Assembly (NCBI GenBank): GCA_033791545.1
Contig: JASJGL010000135.1
Coordinates: forward strand, 1 to 13,283
Reading direction: 5' to 3'
Source of the DNA: Antarcticimicrobium sp033791545
Lineage (GTDB): Bacteria > Pseudomonadota > Alphaproteobacteria > Rhodobacterales > Rhodobacteraceae
DNA: 13,283 nucleotides
Shown here piece after piece: positions 7,714 to 13,283 of this stretch. A program made the position numbers and the translations under genes. Under the pieces are notes generated by a model. It did no database searches. It saw only the letters and a list, made by a program, of their open reading frames with translations, and was not told the DNA's origin. Positions within the stretch are counted from its first letter, which is position 1, and each line of letters begins with the position of its first letter.

Positions 7714-8786
7714 TTGATCCGCATCCTCTCCGGATTGAATGTCATCTCAATATTGCGCCAATGGTCGTATTTCGCCACCGGCAGATCGAAACCTTTGGCG
7801 CCACAACGGATAATTGCCCGGCGCGCCGCCTCGAACGCCTGTTTCGCAGACGCCTCACTACCGCCGGAATGCGACGCCATGCGGATCGTCTCCCCCTGCG
7901 GTTTACCATCCTGACTTAACGATACGGCGACAACCACCGTCGTGGCCAGTGCATCAGAGGACAGCGAGCCAACATTCCAGCACGAGGACACCGCCACGCG
8001 CAGCGCTTCTTTCTCGCCCGCGCTCATCGGCGGACCAGAAGGGGCCGCAGGCGCGGCGGGGGTCGCCTCCCGTGCCCCTGCCATCGCCTCGGTCAAGGCG
8101 GCGGTGACCGCATCCTCGGTTTTGGCGGCGGTTTCGGTCGCTGTGTCTGTCGCTGTTTCTGTTTCTGACGCGGGCGCAGTCTCCGGCGCGGGCGGCGGGC
8201 GACGCGCCGGGCGCGCGGCGGGGCGCGGTGACCGGGTCGGGGCCAGCACGGCAGTTTCCTCGGCCTCGGTCACGATTTCTGCGGCTGCCTCTTCCGGCGC
8301 GGTGGCGTCCTGCGCCTCTTGCGGGGTGTCGGCATTCGCCTCGGGCGTCACCTGTTCCCGCTCGACCGGGTCGGGGCGGGCCTCGGGCGGGGGCGGGGCC
8401 ACCGGTTCCGGCGCGATCCGCTCAACGGCACGCTGCGGCGGGCTCGGAGGCTCGGGCACCAGCGCGGCAATCTCGGGGGCGGGCGGAGGCGGCGGTGGAG
8501 TCGGCTCTGGCCGCGCCTTGGGTGGGACAGACTCGGAGACAGGATCGGGGCGCGGCTCGACAACAGGCTCGGCTATGGGTTCGGGCGCGGGTTGCGGCTC
8601 TGACAGTGTCGTGACCGCCTCGGGCGTGGCACTGTGCCCGGCGATCCGGTCAAACTCTTCCGAGCTGATCATGGTCACATCCTGAACCTCGTACGGCAAC
8701 GGGTCAGACCGGAACGCCCCGCCCAGAAACGCCCAGGACAACAGCAGCCCATGTGCCACGGCAGAAATTTTGGTGCCGGTTTGCAC
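7710..8786 (-). CDS. tolA: Cell-envelope integrity protein TolA
   Basis: TolA spans the periplasm, coupling the TolQ/TolR proton motor to TolB and Pal. The 358-aa product has one N-terminal membrane helix (about 7-25) containing the S-x3-H signature as S8 and H12, the residues known in TolA/TonB to couple to the motor. The middle (about 60-250) is low complexity, first Pro/Glu-rich, then Ala/Thr/Glu-rich with a short hexanucleotide repeat; it is a Pro-rich version, unlike the Lys/Ala helix of E. coli TolA. The C-terminal domain (about 255-358) is TonB/TolA-like, with Cys269 and Cys328 placed to form a disulphide. The start is GTG at 8786-8784, 6 bp after the tolR stop, with only a weak ribosome site; no early ATG is available. 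It overlaps tolB by ATGA. Confidence 0.93.
   Translation of the reverse strand: MQTGTKISAVAHGLLLSWAFLGGAFRSDPLPYEVQDVTMISSEEFDRIAGHSATPEAVTTLSEPQPAPEPIAEPVVEPRPDPVSESVPPKARPEPTPPPPPPAPEIAALVPEPPSPPQRAVERIAPEPVAPPPPEARPDPVEREQVTPEANADTPQEAQDATAPEEAAAEIVTEAEETAVLAPTRSPRPAARPARRPPPAPETAPASETETATDTATETAAKTEDAVTAALTEAMAGAREATPAAPAAPSGPPMSAGEKEALRVAVSSCWNVGSLSSDALATTVVVAVSLSQDGKPQGETIRMASHSGGSEASAKQAFEAARRAIIRCGAKGFDLPVAKYDHWRNIEMTFNPERMRIK
8130..8165 (-). repeat. Six degenerate hexanucleotide repeats inside tolA
   Basis: Six consecutive hexamers on the coding strand (GAAACA, GAAACA, GCGACA, GACACA, GCGACC, GAAACC) encode alternating Glu/Ala/Asp and Thr at residues 208-219. The use of ACA for Thr is unusual next to the GC-rich codons around it and suggests recent expansion by slippage in the TolA linker. 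Function beyond linker length is not implied. Confidence 0.6.
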
Positions 8787-8792
8787 GCCGAC

Positions 8793-9266
8793 TCACCCGG
8801 CATCGTCCAGGGTGGGCCCGCCGCTGTCGGTCACGAGCCCCACGTTGGAGAACCCGCCCGCGTTCAGCGCGCCCATCACCTGCATCACCAATTCATAGGG
8901 GATCGCACCATCCGCGCGCAGGAACACCCGGTCGCTAGAGCGTTCGGCGGCGATGGCGCGCAGCTTGCTCACCAATTGTGCGCGCGGCACCTCGGTGGTC
9001 TGGACCTCGATCCGCCCCTCGGCGGTGATGGTCACGGTCAACGGCTCTTCCTCGTCCCCCGGCAGCGCGCTGGCGGCGGTCTTGGGCAGTTCAACGGGCA
9101 CGCCCACGGTCATCAGCGGCGCCGCCACCATGAAGATGATCAGCAGCACCAGCATCACGTCAACAAACGGCGTGACGTTGATTTCGGCCATCGGCCGGGT
9201 CCGGCGACGGCCGCGACCGCGCCGACGCGGCCCGCTCTGATCCTGGGTTTGAACGCCCGCGCCCAT
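8793..9266 (-). CDS. tolR: Tol-Pal system protein TolR
   Basis: TolR is the ExbD/TolR-family subunit of the inner-membrane proton motor that energises TolA. The 157-aa product has an Arg-rich cytoplasmic tail (RRRGRGRRR at about 14-22), then one membrane helix at about 32-52. Within it, the sequence INVTPFVDVMLVLLIIFMV carries D36, the conserved proton-pathway aspartate of the family. A periplasmic domain follows (about 60-150), with the family-like segments VFLRADGAIPYELVMQVMGAL and GFSNVGLVTD. Length is near normal for TolR. It lies 3 bp after tolQ and 6 bp before tolA, clearly co-translated. The ATG at 9266 gives the expected N-terminus, though its ribosome site is weak; M26 would remove the basic tail and is less likely. 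Confidence 0.97.
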   Translation of the reverse strand: MGAGVQTQDQSGPRRRGRGRRRTRPMAEINVTPFVDVMLVLLIIFMVAAPLMTVGVPVELPKTAASALPGDEEEPLTVTITAEGRIEVQTTEVPRAQLVSKLRAIAAERSSDRVFLRADGAIPYELVMQVMGALNAGGFSNVGLVTDSGGPTLDDAG

Positions 9267-9269
9267 CCG

Positions 9270-9965
9270 TCACGAATCCAGCTGGCGGCTGAGGATGGTG
9301 GCAAACTCGTCCGCAAAGGCCTCATAGCCCGCAAGGATCCGGTCACTGTCCGCGCTCAGCTTGTTATAGAAAATCACCGCCGGGATCGCCGCCAACAGGC
9401 CCAGCCCAGTGGCCAGCAGCGCCTCGGCGATGCCCGGCGCCACCACGGCAAGGTTGGTGTTTTGCTGCTCGGCAATGCCGATAAAGGCATGCATGATGCC
9501 CCAGACCGTACCAAACAACCCAACAAACGGCGCGGTGGAACCGACCGTCGCCAGCACCGGCAGACCCTTTTGCAGCGTCTCGGCCTCTTTGGCGATGGCC
9601 ACGTCCATGCTGCGGTCGATCCGCGCCTGAGCGCCTGCGATCAAACCGCCATCGGTGCGATGCGAGCGCCGCCACTCCACCATGCCGGCGGCAAAGATCT
9701 TCTCCGAACTGCCTGTGGGGGTCGGCCCGACCTCTTCGAACAGCCCATCAAGGGGTTCGCCCGACCAGAAGGCGCGATCAAACGCCGCCGACGCAGCCCG
9801 CGCCGCGCGATAGGTAATCTGTTTCTGTATGATGATTGCCCAAGCCCAGAACGATGACAGCACCAGAAGGCTCATCACCAGTTTCACGATCGGGGTCGCG
9901 CGCGCAAACAATGCCCACAGGGAGAAATCCATCTCCTGCGCCAGCGCCAGAGTTTCTGCTTCCAT
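9270..9965 (-). CDS. tolQ: Tol-Pal system protein TolQ
   Basis: TolQ is the MotA/TolQ/ExbB-family proton-channel subunit in the inner membrane. The 231-aa product shows three membrane segments: TM1 at about 25-46, TM2 at about 135-163 (TVGSTAPFVGLFGTVWGIM, the diagnostic family signature) and TM3 at about 178-202 (APGIAEALLATGLGLLAAIPA). A large cytoplasmic loop lies between TM1 and TM2, as expected. The ATG at 9965 follows a purine-rich AGAGCAGG site; M12 is a weaker alternative. A 101-bp gap upstream, containing a stop-codon hairpin of ybgC, makes this the widest break in the ybgC-tol block, so a promoter here is possible although I see no good consensus pair. Confidence 0.97.
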   Translation of the reverse strand: MEAETLALAQEMDFSLWALFARATPIVKLVMSLLVLSSFWAWAIIIQKQITYRAARAASAAFDRAFWSGEPLDGLFEEVGPTPTGSSEKIFAAGMVEWRRSHRTDGGLIAGAQARIDRSMDVAIAKEAETLQKGLPVLATVGSTAPFVGLFGTVWGIMHAFIGIAEQQNTNLAVVAPGIAEALLATGLGLLAAIPAVIFYNKLSADSDRILAGYEAFADEFATILSRQLDS

Positions 9966-10056
9966 CCGCCTGCTCTTTGCCTAACGGCCGGTTATTGTTT
10001 CGGCCTTGTTAATCCGAATCTAGCGCAGTTCGATGACAAATACCATTCCCACGAAA

Positions 10057-10075
10057 CAGGGCGCCCTCAGCCCTG
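10057..10075 (-). terminator. Hairpin spanning the ybgC stop codon (possible attenuator)
   Basis: On the minus strand CAGGGC and GCCCTG pair over 6 bp around a 7-nt loop that contains the ybgC TGA, followed by TTTCGTGG. The T-run is short, so it may only partly end transcription between ybgC and tolQ. Translating ribosomes would melt it. Terminator activity is inference. Confidence 0.35.
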
Positions 10076-10456
10076 CATCAATGCGCGAATCTCCGCTGGA
10101 AGACGCACCGGCCGCCCCGCCGCATTCATGCAAACGGCGGTCACCGCGGCGGTAAAGATCGCCGTCTCGCCGCGCCTGACGATCTGGTCCATGGTCAGCC
10201 GCGCGCCAGAGATCTCGCGCAGGGTGGTTTCGACCATCAGCTCGTCTTCGAATTTCGCGGTGGCGATATAGTCGGCCTCGATCCGGCGCACCACCCAGAC
10301 GATACCGGCATCGCGCATGGCGTTCTGGTCATTGCCCAACTGGCGAACCCAGTCGCTGCGGGCGCGTTCGATATAGCGCAGGTAATTGGCGTGATAGACG
10401 ATGCCGCCCATGTCGGTGTCTTCATAAAAGACGCGCACCGGAAATTTGTGGGTCAT
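10067..10456 (-). CDS. ybgC: Tol-Pal associated acyl-CoA thioesterase YbgC
   Basis: YbgC is a small cytoplasmic hotdog-fold thioesterase that hydrolyses acyl-CoA thioesters and is linked genetically and physically with Tol-Pal and phospholipid synthesis in other bacteria. The 129-aa product carries the 4-hydroxybenzoyl-CoA thioesterase-type motif YEDTDMGGIVYHANYLRYIE at residues 11-30, with D15 as the likely catalytic aspartate by alignment with the family. Length is normal. The ATG overlaps the stop of the upstream unknown gene (ATGA) and has GGAGG at 10464-10468, inside that gene's last codons, so its translation is probably coupled. It is followed by a 101-bp gap before tolQ. The placement directly ahead of tolQRAB-pal matches the common bacterial arrangement. 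Confidence 0.96.
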   Translation of the reverse strand: MTHKFPVRVFYEDTDMGGIVYHANYLRYIERARSDWVRQLGNDQNAMRDAGIVWVVRRIEADYIATAKFEDELMVETTLREISGARLTMDQIVRRGETAIFTAAVTAVCMNAAGRPVRLPAEIRALMQG

Positions 10457-11076
10457 TGCTCTGCCTCCATCCGCGCAAACAGCCGCAGGGCCTGCGCCGG
10501 TTCTCGTGTCGCCGCTGGCAACACCGGGTCATAGGCGGCCCGGATCAGTGCGGCGATCTGCGGGTGCAAAATGGTCTTGTCCCCGGCCTGCGCCAGCGGG
10601 GAGCGGGTGCGAAACGCCCCGTCGGACCACAACAGGATGCACTGCACCACCTCGTTCAGGGCCAGCACATCGGCGGGAAGCTGGGACAGCGCCGGGGTCA
10701 TCCGCAAAAACACAAAGGCCGCCTTGATCGCGCCAGCCTCGTCGAACCGGAACATCCGGTACTGATTGGCCTCCGCCGCCGCGAGACGTGCGACCAGCGG
10801 GACCAGATCGGGAACCAGCCGGTCCATGCCCGGCACCTGCGGCAGCTCTTCCCAGTCGCGCAGGAAGAACACCATGCAATTGCTGCCCAGTTCCGGGTCG
10901 GTCTCGGCCAGATGATGACCCGCCAGCGCCGCCACCGCTTCGAACGCGCCCTTGACAACCGCGAGCGTTTCATCCTCGACGCCGAACACCACCGGCGCGA
11001 TCGGCCGCCCCCAGCGGGCAAACAGAAACTCTCCGCTGTCGCGGGTAAACAACGCCTCGATCTCTTGCGGTGTCAC
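10453..11076 (-). CDS. Conserved-looking protein of unknown function between ruvB and ybgC
   Basis: A 207-aa protein I do not recognise. The chosen start is GTG at 11076-11074, giving MTPQEIEALFTRDSGEFLFARWGRP, because AGGAGA at 11083-11088 lies 6 nt upstream; the frame is open for 26 more codons but that stretch reads as non-coding GC-rich sequence. The product is globular, with no signal peptide or membrane segment, and has hydrophobic strands and helices such as PIAPVVFGVEDETLAVVKGAF (about 25-45) and CMVFFLRDWEELP. Codon use matches the neighbours, arguing for a real resident gene. It overlaps ybgC by ATGA and contains ybgC's ribosome site, so the two are likely made together; a link to envelope or acyl-CoA metabolism is only a guess. 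Confidence 0.85.
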   Translation of the reverse strand: MTPQEIEALFTRDSGEFLFARWGRPIAPVVFGVEDETLAVVKGAFEAVAALAGHHLAETDPELGSNCMVFFLRDWEELPQVPGMDRLVPDLVPLVARLAAAEANQYRMFRFDEAGAIKAAFVFLRMTPALSQLPADVLALNEVVQCILLWSDGAFRTRSPLAQAGDKTILHPQIAALIRAAYDPVLPAATREPAQALRLFARMEAEQ

Positions 11077-11082
11077 GCGGGG

Positions 11083-11088
11083 TCTCCT
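11083..11088 (-). promoter_or_regulatory. Ribosome binding site fixing the GTG start of the unknown gene
   Basis: AGGAGA on the minus strand lies 6 nt upstream of the GTG at 11076. No comparable site precedes any longer start, which is why the shorter 207-aa product is preferred. Confidence 0.75.
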
Positions 11089-11142
11089 GTGAAATTGGTT
11101 CCCCCAGCCATAAAACCCTGCCACCGCCACTGCAACCGGGCC

Positions 11143-11152
11143 GCGACGTCGC
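11143..11152 (-). repeat. Perfect 10-bp palindrome between ruvB and the unknown gene
   Basis: GCGACGTCGC is a perfect palindrome in the 104-bp gap after ruvB. It could be a small operator half-way between the genes, but a palindrome this size is common by chance in GC-rich DNA. About 10-15 bp further downstream a very poor promoter-like pair (TTGCAG and TTATGG, 16 bp apart, 11135-11108) could serve the unknown gene and ybgC. Confidence 0.2.
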
Positions 11153-11180
11153 AACGGCGGTACAACGACACCGGCGCGCC

Positions 11181-12206
11181 CTAGCCGAACATATCGCCCT
11201 GCCGTTTCGGCTTTGGCATCGGCAGGCCAAGGTGATCCCAGGCCCGCTGCGCCAGCATCCGCCCCCTTGGCGTGCGCTGGATCAACCCCTGTTGCAGCAG
11301 GAACGGCTCGATCACCTCTTCCAGCGCATCGCGACTCTCGGACAGCGCAGCGGACAGTGTCTCGATCCCCACCGGCCCGCCGGAATAATGCTCCGCGATC
11401 AGGGTCAGATAGCGCCGGTCGGCCCCATCCAGCCCGATCCGATCCACCCCCAGCCGGGTCAGCGCATTGTCGGCAAGCGCGCGGGTGATGGTGCCATCGC
11501 CCTCGACCACGGCGAAATCGACCACCCGCCGCAACAGGCGACCGGCGATGCGCGGGGTGCCACGGGCGCGCCGGGCAATCTCGCGCGCACCGTCGGGATC
11601 AGCGGGCGCGCCCAGCTTGACCGCATTGCGGATGACGATCTCGTACAACTCGTCCTCGGTATAGAATTGCAGCCGCGTCGGAATCCCGAAGCGATCGCGC
11701 AATGGCGTCGTCAACAGCCCCATCCGGGTCGTCGCCCCGACCAGCGTAAAGGGCTGCAACTCGATCCGCACGGTGCGCGCCGCCGGCCCCTCACCGATCA
11801 CCAGATCCAGTTCGAAATCCTCCAGCGCCGGATAGAGGATCTCTTCGACCACGGGGTTGAGCCGATGAATCTCGTCGATAAAGAGAACGTCGCGTGCCTC
11901 CAGATTGGTCAGGATCGCCGCCAGATCGCCCGCCTTGGCCAGAACCGGGCCCGAGGTCATGCGAAAATTCACCCCCAGTTCCCGCGCCATGATCTGCGCC
12001 AGCGTGGTCTTGCCCAGACCGGGCGGGCCGTAAAACAGCGTGTGATCCATCGCCTCGCCGCGCTGTTGCGCCGATTGGATAAAGATCTTGAGATTCGCCC
12101 GCGCCTCGGCCTGACCGATAAAATCGTCCAGCATCCGCGGGCGCAACGCGCGGTCATTGTCCTCGGGCAGCGGATCGGGCCGCAGGGTGGGGTCGGGATC
12201 GGTCAT
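11181..12206 (-). CDS. ruvB: Holliday junction branch migration helicase RuvB
   Basis: RuvB is the AAA+ hexameric motor that, loaded by RuvA, pumps DNA through Holliday junctions in recombinational repair. The 341-aa product begins with the usual acidic tail and RPRMLDDFIGQ (22-32). Walker A is GPPGLGKTT at 60-68, and Walker B VLFIDEIH has D111-E112. The sensor and arginine-finger region GATTRMGLLTTPLRDRFG follows, then the helical lid with RGTPRIAGRLLRR, and the C-terminal winged-helix domain (EHYSGGPVGIETLS, EPFLLQQGLIQRTPRGR). All key residues are present and length is normal. The ATG lies 40 bp after ruvA. The following gap of 104 bp separates it from the unknown gene, with no obvious terminator. 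Confidence 0.98.
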   Translation of the reverse strand: MTDPDPTLRPDPLPEDNDRALRPRMLDDFIGQAEARANLKIFIQSAQQRGEAMDHTLFYGPPGLGKTTLAQIMARELGVNFRMTSGPVLAKAGDLAAILTNLEARDVLFIDEIHRLNPVVEEILYPALEDFELDLVIGEGPAARTVRIELQPFTLVGATTRMGLLTTPLRDRFGIPTRLQFYTEDELYEIVIRNAVKLGAPADPDGAREIARRARGTPRIAGRLLRRVVDFAVVEGDGTITRALADNALTRLGVDRIGLDGADRRYLTLIAEHYSGGPVGIETLSAALSESRDALEEVIEPFLLQQGLIQRTPRGRMLAQRAWDHLGLPMPKPKRQGDMFG

Positions 12207-12246
12207 CGCACCGCTCTCGCATCAGCTATCGACATGCAGGCATTCC

Positions 12247-12933
12247 CTATCCCTTTGGCGCAAGAAGTTTCAGCGCGGCGCGGATCAGCCCGGACTCGTT
12301 CGCCTCGGGATCAGCGCTGGCGGCCTCGGCCACGGCGGCAGCCGCTTCCGAGGGACCATAGCCCAGATTGGACAGCGCCGAGAGCGCATCAGCCTGCGCG
12401 CTGGCGCGTGACGGTGCGCGCGGCGCCGGTTTGCGCATCGCCCCGGTCTCGACCGCATCCACCACCTCGACCACGGGCGCCGGCTCCGGCCCTTCCATCG
12501 CCTCGGTGATGGAGCCGCCCAACGCCATGACGCCGGGGGCCTTGTCCTTGAGATCGAGAACGATCCGCTGCGCGGTTTTTGGCCCCACGCCCTTGGCCAC
12601 CTTGACCGCCGCCCAATCGCCCAACGCGATGGCCCGGCCCACCCCCTCGGGCCCTAGCGCCCCAAGGATCGCCAGCGACACCTTGGCGCCGACGCCCTGA
12701 ACGCTCATCAACAGCCGGTGCCATTCCTTTTCCACCAGCGTGGTAAACCCGAACAGCTGCAACAGATCCTCGCGCACCACCAGATCGGTATAGAGCGAGA
12801 CCGCCTCGCCCACCCCGGGCAGCGCCGCCAGCGTCCGATCCGAGCAATAGACAAGATAGCCGACCCCGCCCACGTCAAGCAGGATGTGATCCTCGGCGCG
12901 ATAGCCGATCCGCCCGGTCAGCCGCCCGATCAT
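12247..12933 (-). CDS. ruvA: Holliday junction branch migration protein RuvA
   Basis: RuvA binds the four-way junction as a tetramer and loads RuvB. The 228-aa product has the OB-fold domain I at about 1-64 starting MIGRLTGRI, with E55-D56 at the acidic-pin positions known from E. coli RuvA. Domain II has two helix-hairpin-helix motifs: SVQGVGAKVSLAIL (77-90) and KGVGPKTAQRIVLDL (114-128). A flexible Pro/Ala-rich linker at about 148-178 is followed by the RuvB-binding domain III (DALSALSNLGYGPSEAAAAV near 180-200). It is somewhat longer than the 203-aa E. coli protein because of the linker. The ATG overlaps the ruvC stop as ATGA, so translation is probably coupled. Confidence 0.98.
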   Translation of the reverse strand: MIGRLTGRIGYRAEDHILLDVGGVGYLVYCSDRTLAALPGVGEAVSLYTDLVVREDLLQLFGFTTLVEKEWHRLLMSVQGVGAKVSLAILGALGPEGVGRAIALGDWAAVKVAKGVGPKTAQRIVLDLKDKAPGVMALGGSITEAMEGPEPAPVVEVVDAVETGAMRKPAPRAPSRASAQADALSALSNLGYGPSEAAAAVAEAASADPEANESGLIRAALKLLAPKG

Positions 12934-13283
12934 GCCCGCACCTCGCGCAGGCGCATCGCCCCGTTGGTGCCGCCATAAAGCGCATGGCAGATCGCGATCG
13001 CCAAAGCATCCGCGGCGTCCGGCCCGGCCGGGTTGCAGCCGGGCAATTGTATCTTGACCATATGCAGCACCTGATCCTTTTCCGCGTGGCCCACACCCAC
13101 GACCGTCTTTTTCACCCGGTTGGGGGCATATTCACCGATCGGAAGCCCGGCCTGCGCCAGCGTCAGCAAAGCAACACCGCGCGCCTGCCCGAGTTTGAGC
13201 GTCGCAACACCGTCCTTGTTGACAAAAGTCTGTTCGATACCGGCCTCATCGGGGGCGAATTGCGCGATCACCGCGGCGATCTG
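12930..13283 (-). CDS. ruvC: Crossover junction endodeoxyribonuclease RuvC, C-terminal part (5' end outside window)
   Basis: RuvC is the dimeric, Mg-dependent nuclease that resolves Holliday junctions. The window holds the last 117 residues; about 50 N-terminal residues, including the first catalytic Asp, lie beyond the right edge. The visible catalytic residues are a Glu in the motif GIEQTFVNKDG (fragment residue 17) and two Asp in GPDAADALAIAICHAL (fragment residues 89 and 92). Their spacing equals that of E66, D138 and D141 in E. coli RuvC. The NRVKKTVVGVGHAEKDQV segment is also family-typical. The frame is open to the window end, so a GTG near 13271 is not a real start. It overlaps ruvA by 4 bp, placing ruvC first in the ruvCAB order. 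Confidence 0.96.
   Translation of the reverse strand, partial: QIAAVIAQFAPDEAGIEQTFVNKDGVATLKLGQARGVALLTLAQAGLPIGEYAPNRVKKTVVGVGHAEKDQVLHMVKIQLPGCNPAGPDAADALAIAICHALYGGTNGAMRLREVRA

Noticed and set aside
6100..7914. 604-aa open frame on the plus strand opposite pal and tolB
   Set aside because: It is antisense to two certain genes, rich in Arg/His/Gly/Pro with no family motif. It is the usual shadow frame of GC-rich coding DNA.
7942..8685. 247-aa Gly/Ser/Ala-rich plus-strand frame
   Set aside because: It is the complement of TolA's low-complexity linker, which explains its repetitive look.
8634..9857. 407-aa plus-strand frame opposite tolA/tolR/tolQ
   Set aside because: Same reason: it covers confirmed genes on the other strand, has His/Arg/Gln-rich composition and no recognisable domain.
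11077..11154. 26-residue longer N-terminus for the unknown gene
   Set aside because: It would start without a ribosome site, run through the sequence that contains the AGGAGA used by the GTG start, and add an Arg/Ala/Val stretch with no secretion signal.
11070..12509. 479-aa plus-strand frame opposite ruvB and part of ruvA
   Set aside because: Antisense to ruvB, which has complete catalytic motifs; the plus-strand product is Arg/Pro/Gln-rich without motifs.

Overview
The window is a GC-rich stretch of housekeeping chromosome in which every credible gene lies on the minus strand. Transcription therefore runs from the right end (13283) to the left end (1). Gene order and protein sequences point to an alphaproteobacterium of the Rhodobacteraceae (Roseobacter-like): ruvC-ruvA-ruvB, an unrecognised gene, ybgC, tolQ-tolR-tolA-tolB-pal, cpoB, tilS, ftsH, then a MOSC-domain gene and fhs. 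The species assignment is inference from protein family resemblance and gene order, not a database match.

Layout in the direction of transcription. (1) 13283-11181: the end of ruvC (cut by the window edge), ruvA and ruvB, the Holliday-junction resolvasome. ruvC and ruvA overlap by ATGA. (2) 11076-10067: a 207-aa protein of unknown function with a GTG start, coupled by ATGA to the thioesterase gene ybgC and carrying ybgC's ribosome binding site in its last codons. (3) 9965-4956: the Tol-Pal envelope system, with inner-membrane motor tolQ/tolR, the bridging protein tolA, periplasmic tolB, lipoprotein pal and periplasmic cpoB, mostly a few bases apart or overlapping. (4) 4959-3706: tilS (tRNA-Ile lysidine synthase), starting at a TTG that overlaps the cpoB stop. 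(5) 3629-1713: ftsH (membrane AAA protease), also starting at TTG, with a candidate promoter, a 5' leader hairpin and a strong terminator downstream. (6) 1480-905: a MOSC-domain protein. (7) 711-1: the N-terminal 237 codons of fhs (formate-tetrahydrofolate ligase), preceded by a 193-bp leader that can form several GC-rich hairpins.

How the genes work together. The Tol-Pal block (with YbgC and CpoB) maintains outer-membrane constriction and envelope integrity during division. RuvABC handles branch migration and resolution of recombination intermediates. TilS and FtsH are essential translation and membrane quality-control functions that ride downstream of the tol genes. The close spacing suggests long co-transcribed units, with likely internal promoters before pal and before ftsH.

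I found no tRNA, rRNA, CRISPR array, insertion sequence, phage gene or attachment site, and no gene-free stretch longer than 300 bases. I do not see evidence for a new multi-gene system. The items most worth a second look are the unknown gene between ruvB and ybgC, the structured fhs leader, the 12-bp tandem repeat before pal and the two consecutive TTG-initiated genes.
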